This document shows, piece after piece, positions 20,182 through 29,395 of a stretch of 64,000 nt of DNA; within the stretch, counting starts at the first letter, position 1; the number at the start of each line of letters is the position of its first letter. The DNA is taken from assembly GCA_003116975.1 (NCBI GenBank), contig BGKB01000003.1, forward strand, positions 310,001 through 374,000, read 5' to 3'. Both the position numbers and the translations under genes were made by a program. Source of the DNA: Aurantiochytrium sp. KH105. Taxonomy: Eukaryota > Sar > Bigyra > Thraustochytrida > Thraustochytriidae. The notes below the pieces were generated by a model that had not been told where the DNA came from, did no database searches, and was given only the letters and a program-made list of their open reading frames with translations.

Positions 20182-22353
20182 TCAAGCAGCAACAGAAGAA
20201 GAAGCAGTGGCATCAGCAGCAGGGGGAAGCTTGAAAATGTGCAACGACTTTGAACCCACAAGAGTCGCCTCTTCAAGGGCCTCCTCGAGATCTTCGTCCG
20301 TCGCGAGAACAACGAGGTCTCCGTCCGCATTATAATATGCAAAGAGTTCATTGTCGTTTCTACCTTGTATTGGCAATTTGGCTCCAGCAAAGGGCGGATC
20401 TGCCAGCGCCTCTCGAAGAAAGAGGTTCTCGTCAAGCTCGAGTCCTAAGCTCTTGTCCTTGTTCTTGTTCTTGTTGTTCTTGCGAGGCCTTGCGTTGCGC
20501 CTCGTTTTGCTCTTGCGTTTGACAGTCTCTTCAGTAGAACCTTTTACGACGGCATTCGTCGCAGGATTCTTTGTTGCAGACGCAACTTTTGCAGAGTCCT
20601 CCGTGACGCCATTCTTGTCCGCAACCTTTGGGAGCGAAAGGGCCATCTCCTGGCACACAGGCATGGGGCAATAGAATACAAGGTGGTCGCCGATGTGCAA
20701 ATGCAGCTTTTCCATCTCGCGCGCAGATAGATCCTCGCAGTACAATGCACGCGCCAGCTCACAAGACGGGAACTGACGCGCAGTGCGACCCAGGCACTCG
20801 AGGTGCATGCGCATGCCGCAGCTCGGATTTCCGCACGTGACCCAGTCGTCACTATCCGTAGAAGACATACAGCCCCAACACTCTGCCCCGGCCCATCGGC
20901 CGTCAGCATGCTCGGCAAACTTGGCGCGCCGCCTTGCGGGAAAATTAAACAAGCTCTGCTCGTGAACAGAAATAGGGATGCCATCAACGCGATGGAAACC
21001 GAATTCATCAAAGAAATGCCCATCCTTGAATTGGACAATGCAGCGAATCCCCCCTAGATGCGCCATGGCATTCAACGTTACTGCAAAGGGCAAAAGCGGA
21101 GACTGTGCTGGCCACGTCCACCAACCAAGGCCATGCTGCTTGCCCTCGCGGAAGAATCCGACGTAGCGAATGCGCTCTTTCGACGTGCTGACTGCACTCA
21201 GCCCGGACGCCTGCTTTGATAGATACACGGACCCCAATCCATGACGAGCGCCGTTCCGCCACCAGCCTTCGTACACCTCGCCCGTGTCTGTGCTTCCTGT
21301 CCGCAGCTCCAGTCCAAAACCATGTCGAAGTCCGTGCCTCCACCCCCCCACGTAGACAATCTTGCCAGATCTTTCGTCGATTACCTGGCCAACGCCGTGG
21401 CGCTCGCCGTTCTTCCACTCGCCAGTGTACAGCAAATATCCTCGTTCATCGAGAAGCTGGCCTCCAACACCATGAGGGCGCCCCTGCGCATCCGTGTCGC
21501 CATCGTATGCAGCTGGATCCAGGAGACGAGGCGGGAACAATCGCGACCAAGGCTCGCCTCGACTTTGAATGAGATCGAGAAGATTATTATCCTTGCCGTG
21601 CGCAGCATGTTCTCTTCCTAGTTGTGAGGCGGCAGCACTGTCGCCGAGCAAAGCATTTTGCAGCGAATCAAGGTCCGTATTGATTCGCTGCGCACTGCTC
21701 GAGCGAAGTTCAAAGGGCGCCTCCTGAGCCGGGAGATGCCACGCCTGCGCAAGATTTTCCATTGCCGAGGTAACTACCAGAATATTACCGCACGCGGACA
21801 GCGCAATCGCGTCAATTGTATTCGTTTTCGTCCCGATCCCGCCCACATAATCGACCTGAATCGAAGCTTGTGATTCCGGCTTGAGCCAGAACCGCCACAG
21901 GTGCGCTTTGCCAATACCACGTCCACAAGCCACGAGAACTGCCTGTCCTAGCTCTGGATCTCTTGATGCATTTGCTACGGCTCGAACAGCGCCAAGACCA
22001 CGATGTTTGGTGTGCGAGTCGAACGCGACCGAGAGGCTGTCTGGTGAAGAGGCGCGCAGAGCAGAAGCGTTACCAAGTACCGGGCCAACATTAAAGACTT
22101 GCAGCACATTGCGTGTGCCGCGTTTGGCGCCTACGAACACGAATTGGCCCAAACACGTCAGCACTTTGACGTCGGCATCCTGCAAACTCGTCCCCGCGAC
22201 CGTGCCGAGTTGAATCCGGATCCCTGTTTTCTCGTCGAGCATCCAAATTTCGCCATGTGCAAAGCCTACAAGGAAGCCCAACCTTGTTTGCCCTGCCGCG
22301 ATGCTCTCGCTCGACTCTCGTTCGCCGGGACACCGTGCAAGCTGGTCGCTCAT
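20182..22353 (-). CDS. Beta-propeller-like / MORN-repeat / zinc-finger protein with PB1-like C-terminus
   Basis: The 723-residue multidomain protein has an N-terminal region (~20-240) that looks like WD-type beta strands. Four or more MORN repeats follow (~285-415; e.g. YTGEWKNGERHGVGQ, YEGWWRNGARHGLG), typical of membrane-associated scaffolds. A Cys/His cluster at ~490-570 (CWGC, CGNPSCGM, HLEC, CPMPVC) resembles a PHD-like zinc fold. A basic Lys/Asn linker comes next, and the end (ADGDLVVLATDEDLEEAL) resembles the acidic motif of PB1 domains. The last assignment is weak because the N-terminal half of PB1 is not clear. The start is the ATG at 22351-22353; a GTG three codons upstream is in frame. 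The combination suggests an adaptor; partners are unknown. Confidence 0.75.
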   Translation of the reverse strand: MSDQLARCPGERESSESIAAGQTRLGFLVGFAHGEIWMLDEKTGIRIQLGTVAGTSLQDADVKVLTCLGQFVFVGAKRGTRNVLQVFNVGPVLGNASALRASSPDSLSVAFDSHTKHRGLGAVRAVANASRDPELGQAVLVACGRGIGKAHLWRFWLKPESQASIQVDYVGGIGTKTNTIDAIALSACGNILVVTSAMENLAQAWHLPAQEAPFELRSSSAQRINTDLDSLQNALLGDSAAASQLGREHAAHGKDNNLLDLIQSRGEPWSRLFPPRLLDPAAYDGDTDAQGRPHGVGGQLLDERGYLLYTGEWKNGERHGVGQVIDERSGKIVYVGGWRHGLRHGFGLELRTGSTDTGEVYEGWWRNGARHGLGSVYLSKQASGLSAVSTSKERIRYVGFFREGKQHGLGWWTWPAQSPLLPFAVTLNAMAHLGGIRCIVQFKDGHFFDEFGFHRVDGIPISVHEQSLFNFPARRRAKFAEHADGRWAGAECWGCMSSTDSDDWVTCGNPSCGMRMHLECLGRTARQFPSCELARALYCEDLSAREMEKLHLHIGDHLVFYCPMPVCQEMALSLPKVADKNGVTEDSAKVASATKNPATNAVVKGSTEETVKRKSKTRRNARPRKNNKNKNKDKSLGLELDENLFLREALADPPFAGAKLPIQGRNDNELFAYYNADGDLVVLATDEDLEEALEEATLVGSKSLHIFKLPPAADATASSSVAA

Positions 22354-22905
22354 GGTGCTCACAATGCACTCGCCTTTACCTCAAAGCTGCTGCACTCTCT
22401 TGGCTGATAAATCGTGTTCACGACGAGCGCCTTTGCAGCTCTGCGCTGGCTAGGCCACTTTCCGCTTCCCGCTTCCCGCGCCGGCCTGCGCACGGCTCAC
22501 GCGTCTCGGCGAGCGAGCTCTGTCGCAAAAGTCTGACTCCGGTCGTTAACCCGGTCATTGTCCTACTAGGCCTCCTGGAGAAGAACTCGCGCACACGAGC
22601 GAGCGGACAGCGCTCTTTCGCGGGCGAGCAATTTTTTGGACCCTCGTTTTTGTTTTTTTTCGGTCAACAAAAATCTCGTGGGCTGTCAACGATGGGAGAC
22701 TTGCGAGCAACAACCAAATGGCTATCAGCAGCAGCTGCAGAGGCCGCGCCACTCGCAGCTCGAGCGGGAGACCTTGCGCGGGCGCGCGGGCGAAGGGCGA
22801 GGACGAGCCGCGAGGACAGACGCGGGACCGCCTCGCTGCACAATATCTCAGAACGGAAAAGGGCCCGAGCGAGTCTGGGAGAGCGGAGGACCGGGGGAAG
22901 CGAGC
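22354..22905. promoter_or_regulatory. Divergent promoter/leader between MORN protein and MTFP1 genes
   Basis: This 552-bp gap holds both promoters. An ATG at 22692 opens a frame different from MTFP1 and runs to 23105, overlapping the MTFP1 start. If transcribed in the leader it would act as an inhibitory upstream ORF; otherwise transcription starts downstream of it. Confidence 0.45.
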
Positions 22906-23433
22906 ATGGCGGGAGATTCGCAGATGACAGCAAGGGCGGACGTCGATCTCGAGGCCGCGACGGAAGAGCTGGGCAAAGACGTCTTTCGAGACACGCCGTT
23001 GCGGCTTGCAGGGTACGCGAACGAGGTCGGGGAAGCCTTTCGGCCGATCTTCCCGCGCTGGGTCCTGCCATCGTACTGCGCGGCGTTTGGCTATGTCTTT
23101 GCTGACACAGCCGACAAGGGTCTCAAGCTTGGGACGTTTGCGGCGGCCGATACGCTCGTATGGCAAACCTTTGCGAGCGTGCTGCTGCCTGGTATGATTA
23201 TTAACCGCGTGGTCTGGGCGGCGTCGCACGCATACTCCTCGCCCGCTCTCGTGTCTCGCGTGTCGCCGAGCGTACTCCGTTTCGCCCCGGTGATGACGGG
23301 TCTCGCTGCCATTCCTTTTATCGTCGAGCCTATTGACAACTTTGTGCATGCAGCAATGGACAAAACCTATCGTATCGCTGTTGCTGGGTTGCGCTCGGAA
23401 GAGCCAAGCGAGGGCAAGGAACACTCAAGCTAG
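22906..23433 (+). CDS. MTFP1: Mitochondrial fission process protein 1
   Basis: The 175-residue protein matches MTFP1/MTP18, an inner-membrane protein that promotes mitochondrial division. Diagnostic segments are RLAGYANEVGEAFRPIFPRW near the start, YVFADTADKG, WQTFASVLLPGMIINRVVW in the middle and PFIVEPIDNFVHAAMDKTY near the end. Length agrees with the animal protein (~166). Two or three hydrophobic spans are visible. The ATG at 22906 (gcgagcATGg) is chosen because the conserved part starts soon after; no earlier in-frame ATG gives family-like sequence. It is divergent from the MORN protein gene. Confidence 0.9.
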   Translation: MAGDSQMTARADVDLEAATEELGKDVFRDTPLRLAGYANEVGEAFRPIFPRWVLPSYCAAFGYVFADTADKGLKLGTFAAADTLVWQTFASVLLPGMIINRVVWAASHAYSSPALVSRVSPSVLRFAPVMTGLAAIPFIVEPIDNFVHAAMDKTYRIAVAGLRSEEPSEGKEHSS

Positions 23434-24247
23434 GCGTGGTGCAGGCAAGACCCTCTCAAATCATCAAACTCGTAGTCATCTCTTTGTGGGTGGGTAAGCG
23501 GGCGAGCACCACCACTCTGGTCCTGACTAGCAGGACCAATACACCTCACACAGAAGCCTGAGAGGCGAAGCGACTGGCAAACCCGCGAAATAGCTTCCAC
23601 TCTTTCTGCGTTGAGGCGCAAACGAGAACAAGGCGTGAATTGTAATTTTTTCTTGCAAGACCTTAACGCATCCTCGTCAATTCGTGCATCCATCCATAAT
23701 CACGGACCCAAGATGTAGCATCGCAATCTTTGCTCCATTCTATTTCCTGAAGCTCTCCCTGCCTTACTCTGCCTGGCGTAAGCTCTGCCTGAGCTGAGCT
23801 GAGCTGAGCTGAGCTGAGCCAAGCTGTGCTGAGCTCGGGGTCCTCTTATTTTGGGCCTAAATTTCATTTCGTAAAAAGTGGCCCAAACACCCGGTCGCGT
23901 CGCCACGTGACCCCGCACCTTGGCGACGAGGCCAGGCTCAAGACCAATCGCCGACACCTCTCCCCGCTCGGCGCGCAAGCTGCCACGCCCGTCGCGTAAG
24001 CGCGCAGCGACTCCACCGCGGAACTCGCACTGCATCCGACCGTCGTGAGCTCTTGGTGAGCAGCGTTGAGGCGTCCAAAGGTCGTTTCCACACCTCGGAA
24101 GGTGACGACCTCGTTCATCTCCCCGAGCTCCAAGCCCCTTTCGCCTCCTCAGCTCGCTCGCCGGGGCGCTGCGCAGCCGTGTGAGCAGCCTCGCAGCAGA
24201 CTCTCAAGAGCGTACAGCAAGGCCCGTCCAAGTTGCCGATTGGGACC
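23434..24247. other. Intergenic region between MTFP1 and MMADHC
   Basis: No convincing gene. It contains the GAGCT repeat and the promoter of the MMADHC-like gene. The frame of the latter is open a few codons upstream of its ATG only with TTG. Confidence 0.5.
23791..23820. repeat. (GAGCT)6 pentanucleotide repeat
   Basis: Six tandem GAGCT units, the last imperfect. Confidence 0.9.
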
Positions 24248-25048
24248 ATGATGCCCACGCAAGCCACGACGTCGACGCCGCGTGAGACGGCGCCTTTAAC
24301 CTCGTCACCCGGGGAGGCGAAGACGCCTGAAACGACGAGCGTGCTCTCTGACGCCATCAAGGAGGAGGTCCTCCGGGCCATGCTGGAGCCACAGGAAGAT
24401 GATGGGACCCAGGAAACAACTTGCAACGATTCTGCGACAAAGGCAAACTCGACGGGACCAGGAACGCATGAAATTTGCAACAATGAGGAAAGCAAGTCTC
24501 TCGCGCCGCAAGAGCACCTCTTTCAGTTCAACCTTGACGATGCAGCGTGGGATCTCTCTGTGCATGAGGCGCCTAAGGCGGTGGTTCGGGACCTCAAGGT
24601 TGTTTTTCGAAGCGCGATCAAGGAACATAAGTTTGACCCGGCTCGCTTCAAGGTGGTGCCAACGGTGCAGCGCACAAGTTTGAGCACGCTTGCAATCAAC
24701 GAGGAGACGGCCAAGGAGAAGGACATTTGCTTGGAGAGATTCGCGCGGCTCGCAGATCGATTTTGCGATGCGCTCGAGGCTCGCGGCTTTTGGGCGGACT
24801 ATACCGACCCTTGCTGCGGACTCCCCATGCGTTCAAACGGCAACACTGTATATCCTGACATTCAAGGTCTTGTACGTCTCCGGAACTTTCCAACTTCGGC
24901 TGTGGGCGCCTGCCATGTGGCGCTCCACCCATCGTGGGGCGAGTGCATGTACCCTGCGACAATGTTCACCGTGGCTCCTATGGAGACCGTCGTCGAGGTC
25001 GTCGACAGCATTCTTCTCGAGTCTGCCTCGTTGTCTTCAACTTTGTAA
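24248..25048 (+). CDS. MMADHC: MMADHC-like cobalamin trafficking protein (cblD)
   Basis: The 266-residue protein has a Thr/Glu-rich N-terminal third with no clear fold, then the MMADHC domain (about 85-260). Landmarks are the helix ending CDALEARGFWADYTDPCCGLPM, matching the family's ALRxxGxWADxIDPxxGL, and WGECMYPATMFTVAP near the end. In animals MMADHC works with MMACHC to direct vitamin B12 to methionine synthase and methylmalonyl-CoA mutase. The start is taken as the ATG at 24248; a second ATG follows directly. The N-terminus could be a poor mitochondrial presequence, but this is not clear. Confidence 0.8.
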   Translation: MMPTQATTSTPRETAPLTSSPGEAKTPETTSVLSDAIKEEVLRAMLEPQEDDGTQETTCNDSATKANSTGPGTHEICNNEESKSLAPQEHLFQFNLDDAAWDLSVHEAPKAVVRDLKVVFRSAIKEHKFDPARFKVVPTVQRTSLSTLAINEETAKEKDICLERFARLADRFCDALEARGFWADYTDPCCGLPMRSNGNTVYPDIQGLVRLRNFPTSAVGACHVALHPSWGECMYPATMFTVAPMETVVEVVDSILLESASLSSTL

Positions 25049-25286
25049 TGTCTTTTTCTTCTCTCCTTTTTAAAATGCATGTTTCATTTCTTCTTCACCA
25101 CTCCCTTTTACTCCCTGCACCTCTCCTTTCTTATGATTTTGGAAATAGCAAATGGCGACGGTCCTGGTTCATAGTCATGATCATGGTCATGATTATGATG
25201 CTTGGTTGACCATGGGCATACAAAGAATGAGTCGTTTTCCTTTATCTTTTCCCCTTCGGTTTTTCGTAAGACTGCTTGGGCGCTGC

Positions 25287-26306
25287 TTAAAGTTCACGTC
25301 GGCGCGCGGCCGCATTGGCGCTCTGGATCATCTCTTTCGCAAATTGAAGACTTCGACCCCGCGCGAGGAAGCCGTACTGAAGAGCAACGGAGCTCCCTGA
25401 ATCTTGAAGCCCTTGCGAATCCTTAAATTGCATGAGGCCTTGGTCGAAAAGAGCCGTCTGTGTTTCTGTCAGGTCGACTTGATCCGGGTTGAACACGAGC
25501 TTAAAGAACTCATCGACGTCTTGTGCGTCAAGCGTGTCTTCATTCTTTTGTTCGGCAAGATGAAAGTACGCATAATGCATGTTACGAATGAGCTCCGTTT
25601 CGGGCACGGCCGCAAAGGGTGCTCGAGCGGCACATCGACCACTGACACAAGATCCACTGAGGCAATCGGCGCCGATTTCGCACTGCTGTGCAAATCCGCA
25701 GCGTCGCGGAAACCAAAGTCCACGGTCGAGAACAGTCACATCTCTGCACTCGCCACCGCAGTCCACATCTGTGTCAAAGCCCGCGTCGAGTTTGCTGTTA
25801 TCGCAAGACGGCTTGGAGGTCTCTTCCTGCAAACGGCGACCTGTGCGCGCTTCTTGGTGCTCAACTTTTCGGGCCTCGGCAGCAGCTTCCTCTAGGATTC
25901 TTCGTCTCGATTGCCTGCGCTTTTCCTTTTCGAGTGCTCTACGCTCGTGCTTTGGTTTGGTACGATGAAGCGCGTCAACACGTGCTTCCTCGGCTTCTGC
26001 AGCGAGATCTCTCGTGGGCTTGCCTTCTTGCTGCAGTTTGGCACGCTCGCGAGCGCGAAGACGAGCAGCTTCGCGCAGACGCTGGCCCTCGGCAAGAGCA
26101 CGCGCACGCTGTGCACTTGCTTCATCTGTCTCTGTTCCAAAGGATGCCAAAGTCGATGCAAATCCGGAGCCAGCGTCAGTTTGCGCCAGGGTCTGGTGCG
26201 GCGCAAAGCCTACACAGACGAGAGCGAGAATGGTCAAGGCCAGTCGCGAAACCCGAGAAGAGGCTACAGACCTTAATGGCCTTCGGGGGCTTTTCGTTCC
26301 TGTCAT
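25287..26306 (-). CDS. Secreted Cys-rich protein with coiled-coil region
   Basis: The 339-residue product starts at the ATG at 26304-26306. A basic N-terminus leads into a hydrophobic core (LALTILALVCVGF) ending near ALAQ-like TLAQ, a good signal peptide. Residues ~60-150 are Arg/Glu/Ala-rich and helical. A Cys-rich module follows (~165-220: CDNS, DVDCGGEC, CGFAQQC, DCLSGSCVSGRC), a pattern of secreted or surface protist proteins. The C-terminal ~100 residues are helical and include an EF-hand-like stretch (EDTLDAQDVDEFF) without a complete calcium loop. No transmembrane anchor is seen after the signal. Function not recognised. Confidence 0.7.
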   Translation of the reverse strand: MTGTKSPRRPLRSVASSRVSRLALTILALVCVGFAPHQTLAQTDAGSGFASTLASFGTETDEASAQRARALAEGQRLREAARLRARERAKLQQEGKPTRDLAAEAEEARVDALHRTKPKHERRALEKEKRRQSRRRILEEAAAEARKVEHQEARTGRRLQEETSKPSCDNSKLDAGFDTDVDCGGECRDVTVLDRGLWFPRRCGFAQQCEIGADCLSGSCVSGRCAARAPFAAVPETELIRNMHYAYFHLAEQKNEDTLDAQDVDEFFKLVFNPDQVDLTETQTALFDQGLMQFKDSQGLQDSGSSVALQYGFLARGRSLQFAKEMIQSANAAARRREL

Positions 26307-26795
26307 GGCAGAAAGCTGGGCCTTTGACGTCTCGAACGTTGTCTTGCTTGGGTCAAGCAAGTCTGGGTCAAACAAGTCTTGGCCATGCACGAGCGATTCA
26401 AAAGGAAACCTGGCGCGTCAAGCTTTCGAGCAAAGGAAAGCAAACCAGAGGCGACGGCTTTGCCGGGCCTCTCGCTTTCGCCTAATGGACGAATGACCGC
26501 GTTTGCACGTTCGTACGTCTGTCTCTGTCTGTCTGTCTGCCTGACTGACTGACTGTCTGACTGTCTGTCCAAAGAGTTTGTGCGCGGAAGGGATTGTTCG
26601 TTCATCTGCAGAGGCCTTTGTCACAGCGTGTCCGTTCAGAACTCTTGGAACCTCTTCGATGGACTTATTCGAATAACATTCCCCTTCTCAGCTATCATCG
26701 ATGTAGGCCTATGTTCGAGATGACTTCGTCCTCCCCAGTAGCCCGCACACATCGTGCATAGGCCTACAACAAACGTCTGGGCTCAACTTTAAGAA
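26307..26795. other. Intergenic region with TCTG/ACTG repeat and two TAGGCCTA palindromes
   Basis: It contains a (TCTG)n/(ACTG)n tract at 26517-26570 and two TAGGCCTA palindromes, at 26704-26711 and 26759-26766, 55 bp apart. It should include the promoter of the secreted protein gene. Confidence 0.55.
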
Positions 26796-27473
26796 TTAAC
26801 TTGTGTCCTCAATTCCCAGCTCCAACGTCTTCGCCAACAAACGCGTCCAATATAAAAAAAACTGTGCCTCACTCGCTCGTAAAGCTGCGGATTCATCTCC
26901 GAGTTCATTTATCCAACTCGTCCACAGCGGCAGAATAATTTTAACCCCAAAACGCTCCGCTCGTGCGCCATGGGCTTGCTGCTGCTGACGCCCTTGTCTT
27001 GCTTGCACAGCGTACATGTCGCGCATCTCATACATGTTCACCGCGCAGCCCATTTGTCTGAGCATCTCCAGAACCTTCAGTCCCTCTAGATCGTCTGCCG
27101 CTTTGGGAGCGCGAAGAGGCCCAGCGCGACAGGAAAAGGGAGAAAGCAAGGGGAGAAGCAGCGGCGGCGGCGGCGCAGAGGCAGACCCTCTCCGCCGCCC
27201 GCGCCGCGCCGCCCCGCCGCAGAGCGCCGCCCGCGAGGCCCCGCGAGGCACGCCGCCCCGACCGAAGCGCGCGAGGCACGCCGCGCCGGCAGCGAGCGCG
27301 CGCGCGCCCGGCCCGGCAGGGGGCGAGGGAGGTAATTCAAACGGCAGCGCGCGAGGAAAGGCGAGCCACGTGGCGGCGTCGACGTCGCTCTCGCCGCCGC
27401 TCCCGCCGCAGCTGCTGCTGCTGCTGCTCCTGCTGCGCGTGGAGGAGGAGCGCGCGCTGCTCGGGGCGCGCAA
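26796..27473 (-). CDS. Putative protein-coding exon, unknown function
   Basis: The last ~95 codons (to about 27080) look like real protein: balanced composition with LEGLKVLEMLRQMGCAVNMYEM and FGVKIILPLWTSWINELGDE. The part upstream is Ala/Arg/Gly/Ser-rich and follows the GC bias. The frame has no ATG at its 5' end; the first ATG gives only 89 residues (27065). An intron within 27080-27200 with a further upstream exon is likely, but I cannot place it. No family is recognised. A chance ORF remains possible. Confidence 0.35.
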   Translation of the reverse strand: MRAPSSARSSSTRSRSSSSSSCGGSGGESDVDAATWLAFPRALPFELPPSPPAGPGARALAAGAACLARFGRGGVPRGASRAALCGGAARRGRRRGSASAPPPPLLLPLLSPFSCRAGPLRAPKAADDLEGLKVLEMLRQMGCAVNMYEMRDMYAVQARQGRQQQQAHGARAERFGVKIILPLWTSWINELGDESAALRASEAQFFLYWTRLLAKTLELGIEDTS

Positions 27474-27785
27474 GAAGGCCGAGGATAAGCCCTGTGCGAC
27501 CGGGCGCTCGGTAAAAGCGCGCGTGGGATCTGGCCTGAGACGTGCAAAGCGGGCGTGACGCTCCTGACTCTCACGGATTGCATTTGCTCCTTGAGAACGG
27601 CGCGCGCGGCAGCGATTTCCGCGAGCCGCTCGCAGATTGCTGCAAGCGAGCTTGTGGCGACCTGCAGGGGTGCGCGTACGTGTGAGCTTCCTCGTTCGTG
27701 TGCGAGTGCGTGTTTGTGTCCCTGGGCATCGGAAAGGACCTGATCGACTCGCCCGGAAAATTCAAATTTCTGAGGCAGAACAGCA

Positions 27786-28988
27786 ATGACATCCTCTGGC
27801 GGAGCGCGAGAAGCGTCAAGCCCACCGACAGGATGGATGTTTAGCCCTATTACAGCGCTCCTGAACGAGCGGCACCCACTCGCGATCATCGTCTTGATAC
27901 CGGTGGTGATTCTTGTGCTTCGATTGATTCTTCGATGGATCTCTTTCTTGCAGCACATTATTCTCCACCGCGGTAACGTCTTGTCGCCTGGGCTCTTCAT
28001 GCCCAGACGTGTAGAGGGCGCGGTGCATGGATACGGCGTAGTCGAGCTCAAGGGAAGGCGACCATACATGGAAGACAGACACATGGTAGTGCCACGGCTG
28101 AACGGGAATCCCAATCTGACGCTCTACGGCGTTTTCGACGGTCATGGCGGAGACGCTGCCGCCGAGTTCTGTGCCAAGTACCTTGGCGCCATGCTGACAG
28201 AGGCGCCCGTGGATATTTCCGTAAAACCACAGCAGGCGTTGACTCACGCGTTCAAGGCAATCGATAATAAGTTCCTCGAGTACGCGCACGTAAAGAAGAT
28301 GGATGATGGAACCACTGCGATTGCTGCGCTCGCCAATGGAGACAGCGTCGTCGTCGCAAACACGGGAGACTCTCGCGCTGTGCTCGTCCAGGGCTCTGGA
28401 AGGGTGCTGCCTCTATCAAAGGATCACAAGCCAGATCGCAATGACGAGCGGGATCGCATTGCAAAACTAGGGGGCTCTGTTGTCCACTGGGGGGTCTGGC
28501 GCGTTGAGGGAATTCTCGCGGTGTCCCGAGCGATTGGAGACAGACTTCTCAAGGAGTATGTCATTCCTGACCCCGAATTTAAAGAGTGGGTTTGCGGCCC
28601 GGACGATATGTACATTGTCTTGGCCACGGACGGTCTCTGGGACGTGATCGACAACGATTCAGTCGCTCGTCTCATCCTTAATTGCAGGGATGCGCAGGAT
28701 GGCGCAGAGATTCTCACACAGGAGGCCTTTAAGCAGGGCTCCATGGACAATGTCACTGTGCTTGTAATTGATGTGCGAGCTGCTGCAGAGAGGTCACGTG
28801 GGGACGAGCAAAGAAAAAGTGCGGGCCCTTCGTCGTCCTCTTCTTCCTTTACTGCTGCGAGTGCATCGTTAACACCATCAGACCCCTCTCCGGAGGAAGC
28901 TGCTTCAAGCGAGAGAGCCCCGGCGCTGTTGGACGGCGCTCGGAAATCCTCAAAGCCTGCTCCCCCCAACGACAAGAAAAATTCATAG
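27786..28988 (+). CDS. Membrane-anchored PP2C-type protein phosphatase
   Basis: The 400-residue protein has a hydrophobic anchor at about 31-52 (LAIIVLIPVVILVLRLIL) and a complete PP2C domain (~78-335). The metal-binding and catalytic motifs are all present: RRPYMEDRH, VFDGHGGD, DDGTTAIAAL, NTGDSRAVL, SRAIGD, LATDGLWDVI and DNVTVLV. It removes phosphate from Ser/Thr using two Mn/Mg ions; a single N-terminal anchor suggests attachment to an internal or plasma membrane with the catalytic domain in the cytosol. The tail is Ser/Pro-rich and probably disordered. The start is the ATG at 27786. Substrates are unknown. Confidence 0.93.
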   Translation: MTSSGGAREASSPPTGWMFSPITALLNERHPLAIIVLIPVVILVLRLILRWISFLQHIILHRGNVLSPGLFMPRRVEGAVHGYGVVELKGRRPYMEDRHMVVPRLNGNPNLTLYGVFDGHGGDAAAEFCAKYLGAMLTEAPVDISVKPQQALTHAFKAIDNKFLEYAHVKKMDDGTTAIAALANGDSVVVANTGDSRAVLVQGSGRVLPLSKDHKPDRNDERDRIAKLGGSVVHWGVWRVEGILAVSRAIGDRLLKEYVIPDPEFKEWVCGPDDMYIVLATDGLWDVIDNDSVARLILNCRDAQDGAEILTQEAFKQGSMDNVTVLVIDVRAAAERSRGDEQRKSAGPSSSSSSFTAASASLTPSDPSPEEAASSERAPALLDGARKSSKPAPPNDKKNS

Positions 28989-29395
28989 GTCGGCAAAGAA
29001 TCTGCTGTAAGAGTTCAAGAGCATGTGACACATTTCGTTATGATTAGTTCTTTTCCTTTTTTCTTTTTTGAGGGGCGGGGGGAAGGGCGAAAGGGCAAAA
29101 GCAGTTTTAGGTAAGGTAAGGTAAGGTGAAGAGGGGGGGCAAAGGGAACCTGTCCATCCATTCTTCTTTGTGTGGATGTCGAGCGAAAGCGAGTTGGCAG
29201 GTGAAGAGGATGAGCGCGCAAATGCCCTGATTTATTTCTAGGTGTATAGTGTATACGATGCGTTTCACATGACAAAAAATTGCACACACAGCCAGGTTCC
29301 ACGAGTAGTTTATTGTTCAGCCTCTTTGATGCGCTCTCGGTACGTATCGAGAGACCATCGTTCGCTTTTGCTGGCTAGTCCAAAACAGAATGCTT
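28989..29395. other. Convergent intergenic region
   Basis: It separates the 3' ends of the PP2C and ankyrin genes. Poly-T and poly-G runs and a short GGTAA repeat (29109-29127) are present; no gene is seen. Confidence 0.55.

Noticed and set aside
22257-23105. 282-codon + strand ORF overlapping the MTFP1 start
   Set aside because: Low-complexity and overlaps two supported genes in other frames; kept only as a possible upstream ORF from 22692.
27086-28114. 343-codon ORF on the - strand
   Set aside because: It is antisense to the clear PP2C gene at 27786-28988 and has no motif.
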